A stretch of DNA of 64,000 nt from Streptomyces aurantiogriseus (GTDB lineage Bacteria; Actinomycetota; Actinomycetes; Streptomycetales; Streptomycetaceae), in assembly GCF_014649375.1 (NCBI RefSeq), contig NZ_BMSX01000008.1, positions 1 through 64,000 on the forward strand, read 5' to 3'. The translations under genes and the position numbers were made by a program. The notes beneath the pieces are model-generated. The model worked only from the letters and a program-made list of their open reading frames with translations, had not been told where the DNA came from and did no database searches. Of this stretch, positions 1-6,943 are shown one piece after another. The first letter of the stretch is position 1. The number at the start of each line of letters is the position of its first letter.

Positions 1-585
1 CCCGGCCAGTGGCTCCAGACGGGCTCCGGTACGTGGGTGCAGGTCGACGCGGTCAGCGCCTGGACGCAACAGGCAGCCGTCTACAACCTCACCGTTGACA
101 CGGCGCACACGTACTACGTGGCGGCGGGGAACGCGCCTGTCCTGGTCCACAACTGCGATCATGTCGTCCTCGGAGTCGGCAAGCACTCTGACGCGCTGGC
201 AAGGAAGATCGGGGGCCGGACGTTCAACAAGGGCTTCAACCCGGACAACGACTACGACAAGCCGCATCCGGACGGTGACGGCGCCCCGGAGTGGATGGTC
301 GGAGTCAGCAACGCCATCAGGGACAAGAACACGCGCCTGTCGATCTCACTGGACGGTATCGACGGAGCCGAGAGCGGAGACCATGCGCTGTCGATGCTGC
401 TGGAGCGAGGAATCCCGACCTTCCGCAAGGGTTGGAAAGAGGGAGTGAAGAGCGGGTATCAGACGGCCTGGGAGATCGGCAACGTGAGAATGGCAGTTAT
501 AACGGGGCAGCGGAAATACGACTCGATCGAGTGGTACTGGAAGGGGAGGAGCTATACCCCCACTCGCCCCGACTGGGCTGACTGA
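1..585 (+). CDS. Polymorphic toxin, C-terminal part (end of Hint domain plus type-27-like toxin tip), 5' end outside window
   Basis: The frame is open from base 1, so the gene begins outside the window. Residues 1-46 are the end of a Hint autoproteolytic domain (GQWLQTGSGTWVQVDAVSAW ... TYYV), closing in LVHN followed by Cys, the intein-like cleavage point. The remaining ~150 residues are the toxin tip. It has HVVLGVG, IGGRTF, EWMVGVSNAIRD and SISLDGIDG segments that resemble polymorphic toxin type 27 as I remember it; the activity is not known to me. The Hint part is nearly identical to those at 1.7-2.0 and 4.4-4.8 kb while the tip is unique. The next gene follows after 13 nt and is the likely immunity partner. 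Confidence 0.8.
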   Translation, partial: PGQWLQTGSGTWVQVDAVSAWTQQAAVYNLTVDTAHTYYVAAGNAPVLVHNCDHVVLGVGKHSDALARKIGGRTFNKGFNPDNDYDKPHPDGDGAPEWMVGVSNAIRDKNTRLSISLDGIDGAESGDHALSMLLERGIPTFRKGWKEGVKSGYQTAWEIGNVRMAVITGQRKYDSIEWYWKGRSYTPTRPDWAD

Positions 586-598
586 CAAGGAGTGTGTG

Positions 599-1348
599 AT
601 GGCTGACCGTCGGGCCGAGGGTGCTCCGGCACCAACCGCGATTGACCGAACCCACTACCCTGATGTCGCCGTGGCTGGCGGTCTTGTTCCGGCGCTGCGG
701 CAAGCGGCATCCAGGCAGGGGATTGACATCGGACCTCTGGTCGCTGGCGATGGGCGTGGTGCCCTGATTCGGGCCAAGGCGGTGACGCAACGGGGTGTCT
801 TTCTTGTTTCCGCCGACTCCACCGAGGAGCGAATGTTCGACATCACCATTTGGGCACCCGGTGTCCACCTGGGGACGGGCGGTTCCGGAGACCTGGACGC
901 GGTAGCCGTTGCGGTGCACGACTGGAACTCGGGAAGATCGGTGGGAGAGATGAGTGGTGCCTGGCCGTTCATCGAATTCGACCGGCTTGCGGAGGCCCAT
1001 CTGGAGGGGCACGCGGTTGCCACTGCGTGGAAGTTGATGCGTGAGCGCGACCCGGGAGTCCGGCTTGCCGACCCGGAGCTGACCGAGGCTGCCTACGCCG
1101 AGCCCCGGCTGCGGCAACTGTTCCCTTTCCCCAGCCATGGCTGGCTCCATTTCAGCCGGGCCACGCGCGACCCGTTCACCAACGATCTGCCCATGATCGG
1201 CCCCTTGGAGCACGGTTGGCGCGTGTACGCTCCGGACGCCTCCACCCTCGGCGACGTGAGAACGGCGGCAGAGGCGGCAGCGCTTGCGGCGGCACACCTG
1301 CCTGACGGCTGCGGTCCGGCGTTCGAGGGGCGCCTACCACAGGAGTGA
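599..1348 (+). CDS. DUF6193-like protein, candidate immunity protein for the upstream toxin
   Basis: About 249 residues, no signal peptide or membrane segment. ATG 599 is preferred over GTG 596 because AAGGAG lies 6 nt before it. The C-terminal third (PFPSHGWLHFSRATRDP ..., then an Ala-rich helix and HLPDGCGPAFEG) matches the pattern I associate with the DUF6193 family of actinobacteria. It begins 13 nt after the toxin stop, the position expected of an immunity gene. The immunity role is inferred from position only. Confidence 0.65.
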   Translation: MADRRAEGAPAPTAIDRTHYPDVAVAGGLVPALRQAASRQGIDIGPLVAGDGRGALIRAKAVTQRGVFLVSADSTEERMFDITIWAPGVHLGTGGSGDLDAVAVAVHDWNSGRSVGEMSGAWPFIEFDRLAEAHLEGHAVATAWKLMRERDPGVRLADPELTEAAYAEPRLRQLFPFPSHGWLHFSRATRDPFTNDLPMIGPLEHGWRVYAPDASTLGDVRTAAEAAALAAAHLPDGCGPAFEGRLPQE

Positions 1349-1396
1349 CGTACGACAGGCGAAGTGGGCTGAGGGGCGTACCGCCCTTCACTGCCT

Positions 1397-1640
1397 TTGC
1401 ATCGCCGCCGTCGCGCCGTGCTCGCCGTCGCCGCCGCGGCGGCGCCCCTGCTCGCCGCCTGCGGGAACGAGCCGCATCCAGGCGCCGCGGCCGTGGTCGG
1501 CGGAACCGGATATCGAGGTGGCCGCGCTGCAGCCTGAGGTGAAGGATGTGCGTGCTGCTCAGGCCTCGCAACAGTTCGCGAAGCTGACCCAGAACACGGG
1601 CAGCTGAGCCGGGACAAGTGATCCTCGACCGGGTCCCGTG
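1397..1640 (+). pseudogene. 5' remnant of a SurA-N-type lipoprotein gene
   Basis: From a TTG at 1397 one frame reads a lipoprotein signal (HRRRR, hydrophobic Ala/Val/Leu run, LLAAC lipobox, then GNEPHPGAAAVVGG). Near 1500 the similarity moves to another frame (DIEVAALQPEVKDVRAAQ ... FAKLTQNTG), which stops at 1605-1607. A further shift gives VILDRV near 1630. Streptomyces lipoproteins with a SurA N-terminal domain start in just this way (ACG..HPGAAAVVGG, then a helix with VKDVRAAQ). The remnant runs straight into a Hint fragment, so this is a scrambled recombination scar and not an expressed gene. Confidence 0.6.
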
Positions 1641-2425
1641 CTGATGGCCGCAGGCAGCGGCAAACCCATTGAGAGGGTCGAGGAAGGCGACGAGGTCAGA
1701 AGGTCACCGACACGATCGAGGGCAAGGGCGAGAAGAAGCTCGTCAAGCTCACGGTCGACACGGACGGCGACCAGGGCGAGGCCACCGACACCATCACCGC
1801 GACCGCCGGCCATCCCTTCTGGGTCCCGGACCTGAAGAAGTGGCTCAAGGCGGGTGAACTGAAGCCCGGCCAGTGGCTCCAGACCGGCTCCGGGACGTGG
1901 GTGCAGGTCGACGCGGTCAGCGCGTGGACGCAGCAGGCGGCTGTCTACAACCTCACCGTCGACACGGCGCACACGTACTATGTGGAAGCCGGGGACACCT
2001 TCGTCCTGGTCCACAACTCCAGTCCGACCAGTGGTACCCCGGCATGCGGCACGCAGCTGCCGTTGTTCATCCTTCGCGATGGCGAGATCGCCTCGCCCGC
2101 GCAAATGGCGGCGAGTTCGGGCGGGCCCACTGCCGGTAAGCGAGTTCCCTCGTCCATCCGCAATCAAATGGTCCGGAAGGCGCAGGCGGAGAACGACAGT
2201 GTTCTCACGTGCTGGAGGTGTGGCCAGACAACGAAGAATCCCGCCAATGTGCAAATAGGGCATGTCAACGTCCCGCGCTCCAAGGGCGGAAACCTGACGG
2301 AGGGAAATCTCTGCATCGAGGGCATGGCCTGCAATGGAAGCGCGCAGGATCGAGGTGCGCCTTCGGTGGGAATGTCGTGCGCTGAGAGAGGAAGCTGTGG
2401 AGCCCCGAGAGGAAGATCCGATTAA
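1636..2425 (+). pseudogene. Hint-toxin cassette 2, frameshifted Hint with HNH-like nuclease tip
   Basis: The DNA matches the Hint segment at 4.38-4.80 kb but lacks 37 nt between 1697 and 1698 (present as 4455-4491 in the other copy), which breaks the frame. Downstream the Hint frame is open to TGA 2425 and ends LVHN followed by Ser instead of Cys. The tip (~130 residues) contains CWRCG, then QIGHVNVPRSKGGN, then NLCIEGMACN. This is the C-x2-C ... H ... SKGGN ... N ... CN layout of HNH endonucleases. The only in-frame start is an internal GTG (1901) without a ribosome site, so the cassette is probably silent unless recombined onto another head. Its last 29 nt overlap the next gene. Confidence 0.7.
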
Positions 2426-2876
2426 CGGGCGATGTGACACTCTTCTCCTGGATGTCGAGTCCGATGACGGAGTGAAGGCCCAGGAGAGGGTGAAGGTGAT
2501 GCCACTGGGAGATGACCGGTACAAGGTCTTGCTGTCTCCGGGATTTTTTCAGGGCATTGCTGCCGGCGATGAGATCAAGCTCGCGCACGAGCCCCCGCGA
2601 GTTGACATCCTTGCGCGAGGTGGAAACGTTTGCGTGCAGTGTTTCCACCAAAGCGTTTCAATGGAAGCGCTCGACGAACTCAAGCGCGGAATCTCGCAAC
2701 TCGGTGGTCGAGTTGACGGCGAGCTTGAGAACCTCGTTGTATTGACGATCCCGGTCTCTGCAGGATTCGAAGCCATCGAATCAGTCATGGCAAATTTGCC
2801 GGATCAGGGAGTCGAGTGGATGTATGGAAACGTCTACGACCCCGACAGCGGCGAACCGCTTGGATGGTGGGAATAG
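2397..2876 (+). CDS. DUF4265-like protein, candidate immunity protein for the HNH-like tip
   Basis: GTG 2397 is chosen because AGAGAGGAAG precedes it; a longer reading from 2334 would run through the toxin tip. About 159 residues. The VKVMPLGDDRYKVLLSPGFF segment and the following IAAGDEIK match the DUF4265 pattern (processed polypeptide, 'gia-gD-v'). No membrane or export signal. It overlaps the tail of the HNH-like tip by 29 nt, suggesting translational coupling. Codons are less GC-biased at third positions than in the core genes nearby, consistent with acquisition. Function inferred from context. Confidence 0.65.
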   Translation: MEPREEDPINGRCDTLLLDVESDDGVKAQERVKVMPLGDDRYKVLLSPGFFQGIAAGDEIKLAHEPPRVDILARGGNVCVQCFHQSVSMEALDELKRGISQLGGRVDGELENLVVLTIPVSAGFEAIESVMANLPDQGVEWMYGNVYDPDSGEPLGWWE

Positions 2877-2990
2877 GGATATTTCTGTTTGTCGTCGGCC
2901 ATCGGTTCCGAGTAGTACTTATTTCCGATACAGTCGGGCGCCCGGCGCTTTGCCTACGTGGAGCAAATGCGATTTCAAGGCTGAGGAATG

Positions 2991-3608
2991 CTACAGCGGG
3001 CGATACGTCCGGTATTTGCCCTTCAGAGACGAGGCGGCGGCCTCAGCGATGTCGGGGCGGGGGCCTGCGGCGCAGTTCTCGAGGAAAGCGCGTACGCGGT
3101 TCCCCGGCCATCCGGCGGCAGCCGCGGCCGGCCAGAAGCGCAAGCCGTCGTGGGCATCGAGCGGGATGAGGAAGTCGAGGATGTGGTCGATGGTCGCGGG
3201 GTCGGGAACCGCGCGTTGCATGGCGACGGCGCGCAGGGCGCCGTCAGCGAGTGAAGGGTTCCCGCTGTCGAGGCACCATCGCAGTGGGACGGCAATGCCC
3301 TCTACTGGCGCGCGTAGCCGAACGATCGCGTCTCCCACGGCAGTGTGGACCATGGGGACTTCAGTCCGATGCTGGGTGAGTTCGCTCAGGTACGGGACCG
3401 CCGGTTGGTAGCCGCATGCCCCGATGGCCATGATGAGCTGATACTGCGTTTCCCAGGCCCCAAGATCTTGCATCTCCCGCTGGAGCGCACGTAGCAGAGG
3501 TGAGCCGGCGGCCTCGTCGGCGAGCGCGCGCAAGCGCTTCGCAGCCGTGCGGCGTTTGGCAGCAGAGCTCGCGTCCAGTTGGGTAACCGCCTCGTCCAGT
3601 GTCAGCAT
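2991..3608 (-). CDS. HEAT-repeat-like protein in the toxin island
   Basis: ATG 3608 (MLTLDEAVTQL) is preceded by GGGAGGA on the minus strand, which excludes a longer start at 3743. About 205 residues of repeated short helices: AAKRRTAAKRLRALADE, then LMAIGACGYQPAVPYLSEL, AVGDAIVRLRAPV, DGALRAVAMQRAV and a final helix near AEAAASSLKGKY. This resembles an armadillo/HEAT-type scaffold. Such proteins occur among immunity genes of toxin islands, but no partner can be named, and it lies opposite to the cassettes. Confidence 0.65.
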   Translation of the reverse strand: MLTLDEAVTQLDASSAAKRRTAAKRLRALADEAAGSPLLRALQREMQDLGAWETQYQLIMAIGACGYQPAVPYLSELTQHRTEVPMVHTAVGDAIVRLRAPVEGIAVPLRWCLDSGNPSLADGALRAVAMQRAVPDPATIDHILDFLIPLDAHDGLRFWPAAAAAGWPGNRVRAFLENCAAGPRPDIAEAAASSLKGKYRTYRPL

Positions 3609-3974
3609 CCGCAGTCCTCCCGATCTCGATCGGCAGAGTAACGTCCCAGTTCGATATTGGTCAGGTTCCACCCCTCCAAGAAACGTGCGGCGACAGTGAG
3701 GCAGGAGTGCTGGCGGCCGGCAGTGCTTCGATGTCGATACCAATGAAGATTTCTCTGATTCTTTGGTAGGTCGTCAACTGCAGGCCGCGTGCGAGGAATA
3801 CGGTGACCAACCGCTGTCGGCTCTACGCGGGTTCATGGCGGAATGGACTTGGGATGGTCGCCCACGGAGCGGCTGGAGAACAGATCCCGTCTCAATCTCG
3901 CCGAAGGCCCTGGCCGCCGACGTTGGCATCGGTTCCGTTGCTCGGCGTGACGAAGGGCAGTCCTGGACGGAGGC
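3609..3974. other. Non-coding or degraded stretch before cassette 3
   Basis: About 366 nt with no gene I can support. In the frame of the following toxin a TGA at 3948-3950 closes the upstream reading. No ribosome site with good spacing precedes GTG 3975. The stretch probably contains the deletion point that removed the head of cassette 3, but I see no recognisable protein remnant. Confidence 0.4.
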
Positions 3975-5252
3975 GTGCGCTTCGAGGTGGCCCCGCACGT
4001 CGTGCAGGTCGGCAGCGCCGTGGAGACCGTCTCCGAGGCGGTGGACCGGGGTGCGCTCTGGGAAGGCGTCAAGACAGTCGGCAACGTCGTCGGCGAGGTC
4101 ACCGGCTTCAACGACATCAAGAACTGCGTCACCAAGGGCGACATGGAGGCCTGCGCCTGGGCGGCGGCCACGGTCGGCGGAGTCCTGCTCGGCGGCGCCG
4201 GCGCGGCGGCCGTGCGGGCGGCGAAGGCCGGCCGGATGGCGGCGAAGGCGGCCAAGTACGCGGACGACATCGCCAAGGCGGCGGAGAAGACCGAGGACAT
4301 CGCCGACAAGATCGAGACCGCGGTCGAGTGCACGAGCACGGCGATGGACGTGGCCTCGATGACATCCGCCAACAGTTTCGTGCCGGGCACGGAAGTCGTC
4401 ATGGCCGACGGCAGCCACAAGCCCATCGAACAGGTCGAGGAAGGCGACGAGGTCCTCGCCACCGACCCGACGACGGGCAAGACGTCCAAGCAGAAGGTCA
4501 CCGACACGATCGAGGGCAAGGGCGAGAAGAAGCTCGTCAAGCTCACGGTCGACACGGACGGCGACCAGGGCGAGGCCACCGACACCATCACTGCGACCGC
4601 CGGCCACCCCTTCTGGGTCCCCGACCTGAAGAAGTGGCTCAAGGCCGGCGAACTCAAGCCCGGCCAGTGGCTCCAGACCGGCTCCGGCACGTGGGTCCAG
4701 GTCGACGCGGTCAGCGCCTGGACACAGCAGGCAGCCGTCTACAACCTCACCGTCGACACCGCGCACACGTACTACGTGGCGGCGGGCGAGACGTCCACCC
4801 TCGTCCACAACTGCGCCGCGGGCAAGGGCACCCGAGGCAACAAGGGCAAGTTCCAGCCCACGATCACGGTTCACCGGGCCCAGGGCAACTGGAACATGGA
4901 CGACCGCATATCGGAAGCCACCGGCCTGCGGTACGAGGCGGCAGACAGGGCGACGGGCAAGGCGAAGTCCCGTACCTACACGGCCGCCGTGCACAAGAAG
5001 ACGGGGGACATCGCGGTGGGTTGCTCGGGCAACGGCAGCTGCGCCGAGCCGAACATCCTCGACCACACAGGCTGGGATGCGGACGACGTCATCTTCACCA
5101 GGGCGATCCGACGGGAGGACTTCGACGACGGGAACGGCAAGATTCTTCAGGAGAAGGAGATCTGCACGACCTGCCAGGGCAACTATCCCCCGGAGAACTT
5201 CGTCCACAGTGTCATCTACGACCCTGAAGGACCATGGATGATCGGGAAGTGA
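3975..5252 (+). CDS. Orphan polymorphic toxin: pre-toxin helices, Hint domain and deaminase-like tip
   Basis: About 425 residues in three parts. Residues 1-135 are Ala-rich pre-toxin helices with GFNDIKNCVTKGDMEACAWA. Residues ~136-277 form the Hint domain, from NSFVPGTEVVMADGS, through TATAGHPFWVPDLKKWL, to TLVHN followed by Cys. The tip (~148 residues) contains GCSGNGSCAEPNIL and, some 35 residues on, EICTTCQGNYPP. C-A-E plus C-x2-C are the zinc-binding and catalytic signatures of the cytidine-deaminase fold, seen in YwqJ-type toxins. The start is uncertain: GTG 3975 is the first start after an in-frame TGA, with GGAGG too close. No secretion, RHS or LXG head is present, so it is probably a displaced cassette. 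It overlaps the next gene by 19 nt. Confidence 0.72.
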   Translation: MRFEVAPHVVQVGSAVETVSEAVDRGALWEGVKTVGNVVGEVTGFNDIKNCVTKGDMEACAWAAATVGGVLLGGAGAAAVRAAKAGRMAAKAAKYADDIAKAAEKTEDIADKIETAVECTSTAMDVASMTSANSFVPGTEVVMADGSHKPIEQVEEGDEVLATDPTTGKTSKQKVTDTIEGKGEKKLVKLTVDTDGDQGEATDTITATAGHPFWVPDLKKWLKAGELKPGQWLQTGSGTWVQVDAVSAWTQQAAVYNLTVDTAHTYYVAAGETSTLVHNCAAGKGTRGNKGKFQPTITVHRAQGNWNMDDRISEATGLRYEAADRATGKAKSRTYTAAVHKKTGDIAVGCSGNGSCAEPNILDHTGWDADDVIFTRAIRREDFDDGNGKILQEKEICTTCQGNYPPENFVHSVIYDPEGPWMIGK

Positions 5253-5761
5253 TGAGGGCATCGATCCTGGAACTGCGACGCCACGACTGGTCCGCACTGC
5301 GCTGCGGCTGCGGGCAGTCGGGTGCGCATCTGACGGAGGCCTTCAGGAGGCTGCTGGACGCCCGGAGCACGCAGGAGACGATCGGGCACACGCTGGAGAA
5401 CCACCTCGAGGTGCAGAGCATGCTCTTCGAGGTGGCCCCCCATGCCGTTCCGGTGATGCTCACGGCGCTGGGCGAGGACCTGCATGACTCTGTCAGGAGA
5501 CACTTCCTGGGGATGCTGGAGTACCTCGTGACAGGGGAGTCGCATCGAAGCGAGATCGAGGCCGGTCGCCCCGATCTGGAGGAGCAGTGCGTTGCCGCGG
5601 TGCGCGAGGGCATCTTGGTGCTGTACACCGAGGCCGTGTCCGGGGACGCCGAGGCTGCGTTCGACATCCTGGAGTTCGTGGACGAGGACGAGGACCGGCT
5701 GGAGTACTACCGACAGGCGCTCTCCCGGAGGGACGGGAAGGCCGGCAAGGGGCAAGGGTGA
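5234..5761 (+). CDS. Candidate immunity protein for the deaminase-like toxin (family not recognised)
   Basis: About 175 residues, soluble and acidic towards the C terminus (EFVDEDEDRLEYY). The N-terminal half has RRHDWSALRCGCGQSGAHL and a helix with ARSTQETIGHTLENHLEVQ. I do not recognise the family. It overlaps the toxin by 19 nt and is partly duplicated at 6128-6394, both features expected of an immunity gene in a cassette array. The immunity role is inferred. Confidence 0.65.
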   Translation: MDDREVMRASILELRRHDWSALRCGCGQSGAHLTEAFRRLLDARSTQETIGHTLENHLEVQSMLFEVAPHAVPVMLTALGEDLHDSVRRHFLGMLEYLVTGESHRSEIEAGRPDLEEQCVAAVREGILVLYTEAVSGDAEAAFDILEFVDEDEDRLEYYRQALSRRDGKAGKGQG

Positions 5762-6117
5762 CGGGAACGCGCCCAGACGCAGCTGCTGGCAGGAGCCCGC
5801 AAACCGGGCTTGTACTGCATGCGTTTGAGGCGTGTGCGGGTCGGCGTGGCCAGTTCATCGATGCTGCACGGACAGACGGGCGCTTGGTCGGGGACCTCCG
5901 GGACTTTCTTTGCGTCATCGGAGAGGCGGTCAACGGTCCCGGCGGATACTTCGGCCGGAGTCTCAGTGCCTTGGCCGACTGCTTGGGCGGAGACTTCGGA
6001 GCTACCGCTCCCTTCACCCTCAACTGGCGGTACTCGTCCGAGTCACGTGAGCGTCTGAAAGGGGACTTCGGGAGGGTCATGGACGTTCTGAGCCGCTGCG
6101 ACGTCCGGCTTCTCTAG
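5758..6117 (+). CDS. Barstar-family protein (ribonuclease inhibitor fold)
   Basis: GTG 5758 overlaps the preceding stop (GTGA), with an AAGGGGCAAGG ribosome site just upstream. About 119 residues. DLRDFLCVIGEAV, then GPGGYFGRSLSALADCLGGD and PFTLNW reproduce the barstar pattern: a helix, 'yfG.nldAL.dcL', then a strand with a Trp. Barstars bind and block barnase-type secreted RNases. No barnase-like toxin is visible in the window, so this may be an orphan immunity gene left from another cassette, or one protecting against other strains. Confidence 0.75.
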   Translation: MTGTRPDAAAGRSPQTGLVLHAFEACAGRRGQFIDAARTDGRLVGDLRDFLCVIGEAVNGPGGYFGRSLSALADCLGGDFGATAPFTLNWRYSSESRERLKGDFGRVMDVLSRCDVRLL

Positions 6118-6127
6118 CCCCGTCCGC

Positions 6128-6394
6128 GTGAGTGAGGTCGCTGCCGGACACAGGGAGATCATGAGGACGTCACTGCTTGAGCTCGCACGCCATGACAGGG
6201 CAGCACTCCGCTGCGGCTGCGGGCAGTCGGGTGCGCACTTGACAGAGACGTTCGCCAAGCTGCTGGGCGCCCGGAGCGCGCAGGAGACGATTGGGCACCT
6301 GCTGGACAACCATCTTGAAGTGCAGAGCTTCGTTGACGCGGACAAGGACCGGCTGGAGTGCTACCGGTCCGCCCTTGCCGCGCGTCTTGGGTGA
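6128..6394 (+). CDS. Internally deleted duplicate of the 5234-5761 immunity gene
   Basis: About 88 residues. Residues 9-67 (REIMRTSLLELARHD ... LDNHLEVQS) align with the start of the upstream candidate immunity protein. The sequence then jumps directly to FVDADKDRLECYRSALAAR, which matches that protein's last 20-25 residues. Roughly 85-90 central residues are missing with the frame kept. GTG 6128 is used; MRTSLL at 6161 is an alternative. It may be a non-functional remnant or a product of intragenic recombination. Confidence 0.6.
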   Translation: MSEVAAGHREIMRTSLLELARHDRAALRCGCGQSGAHLTETFAKLLGARSAQETIGHLLDNHLEVQSFVDADKDRLECYRSALAARLG

Positions 6395-6503
6395 GGGATG
6401 AGGAAGACCTCGGTCCAAGTGTCTCCGCATCAGTGGCCGTGAAGTGGTTCTCCGAGGAAGTCTGTCCGATCGGCCCCTATGCGGTCGAATCGATCCCGGC
6501 ACA

Positions 6504-6583
6504 GAGGTCGACGCCGTCAGCGCCTGGACACAACAGGCGGCGGTCTACAACCTCACCGTCGACACAGCGCACACGTAATACGA
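6504..6583 (+). pseudogene. Hint-domain scrap with nonsense codon
   Basis: This ~75-nt stretch encodes VDAVSAWTQQAAVYNLTVDT then AHT, the same as the Hint C terminus of the three larger copies. The next codon is TAA where the others have TAC (Tyr). No tip follows: the sequence passes into an IS5-like remnant. It marks a fourth copy of the cassette array. Confidence 0.75.
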
Positions 6584-6651
6584 CGTTGTTCCTCTTGGCC
6601 CGCTGACCACCGTCGGAGTCTGCTCAATGGGCTATGAACGCGCTCTGTCTG

Positions 6652-6807
6652 CGTGGCGTGCACTACGAAAACGATCGCCGCCAGCGTCTCCCGGTCGCCG
6701 GCACGACGCCGGCCACCTCCCTGCGGGCGCCGGATGACCGTCTCCGGAACCACCCGCCTGAACAGTTCCCACAACTCGTCAGGCACCGTAGGGCAGAACT
6801 GGACACG
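6652..6807 (-). mobile_element. IS5-family transposase remnant (N-terminal end only)
   Basis: The minus strand reads RVQFCPTVPDELWELF, then RRPQGGGRRRAGDRETLAAI and VFVVHAT. This is the start of IS5-type transposases found in actinobacteria (PDELWEL ... RPQGGG ... R..l.AIvyvl). Similarity ends near 6652, before the catalytic DDE region, and continues in unrelated sequence. Only a scrap is left. Confidence 0.65.
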
Positions 6808-6835
6808 TCGACGCCCGACGGGTAGATAAGCATGC

Positions 6836-6891
6836 GAAGCCTCTGGTGGATGACGGTTCTCTTGGTCGAAAACCCATCTACCAGGGGCTTC
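6836..6891. repeat. Imperfect inverted repeat next to IS remnant
   Basis: Arms 6836-6852 (GAAGCCTCTGGTGGATG) and 6875-6891 (CATCTACCAGGGGCTTC) pair at 15 of 17 positions around a 22-nt loop. It lies just beyond the transposase scrap and could be part of the element's end, or a hairpin upstream of the SUKH gene. Confidence 0.5.
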
Positions 6892-6943
6892 ACCACATTG
6901 TCAGCCCAACCACCCTGTCACTGTGGCAGGTTGGAAGAAGCTC

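Noticed and set aside
3763..4362. Plus-strand frame before and over cassette 3
   Set aside because: Turns into Arg/Ser/Pro repeats where it overlaps the toxin; no family features or ribosome site.
6663..6896. Minus-strand 77-codon frame next to the IS remnant
   Set aside because: It is another frame across the same transposase scrap and inverted repeat; no protein family features.
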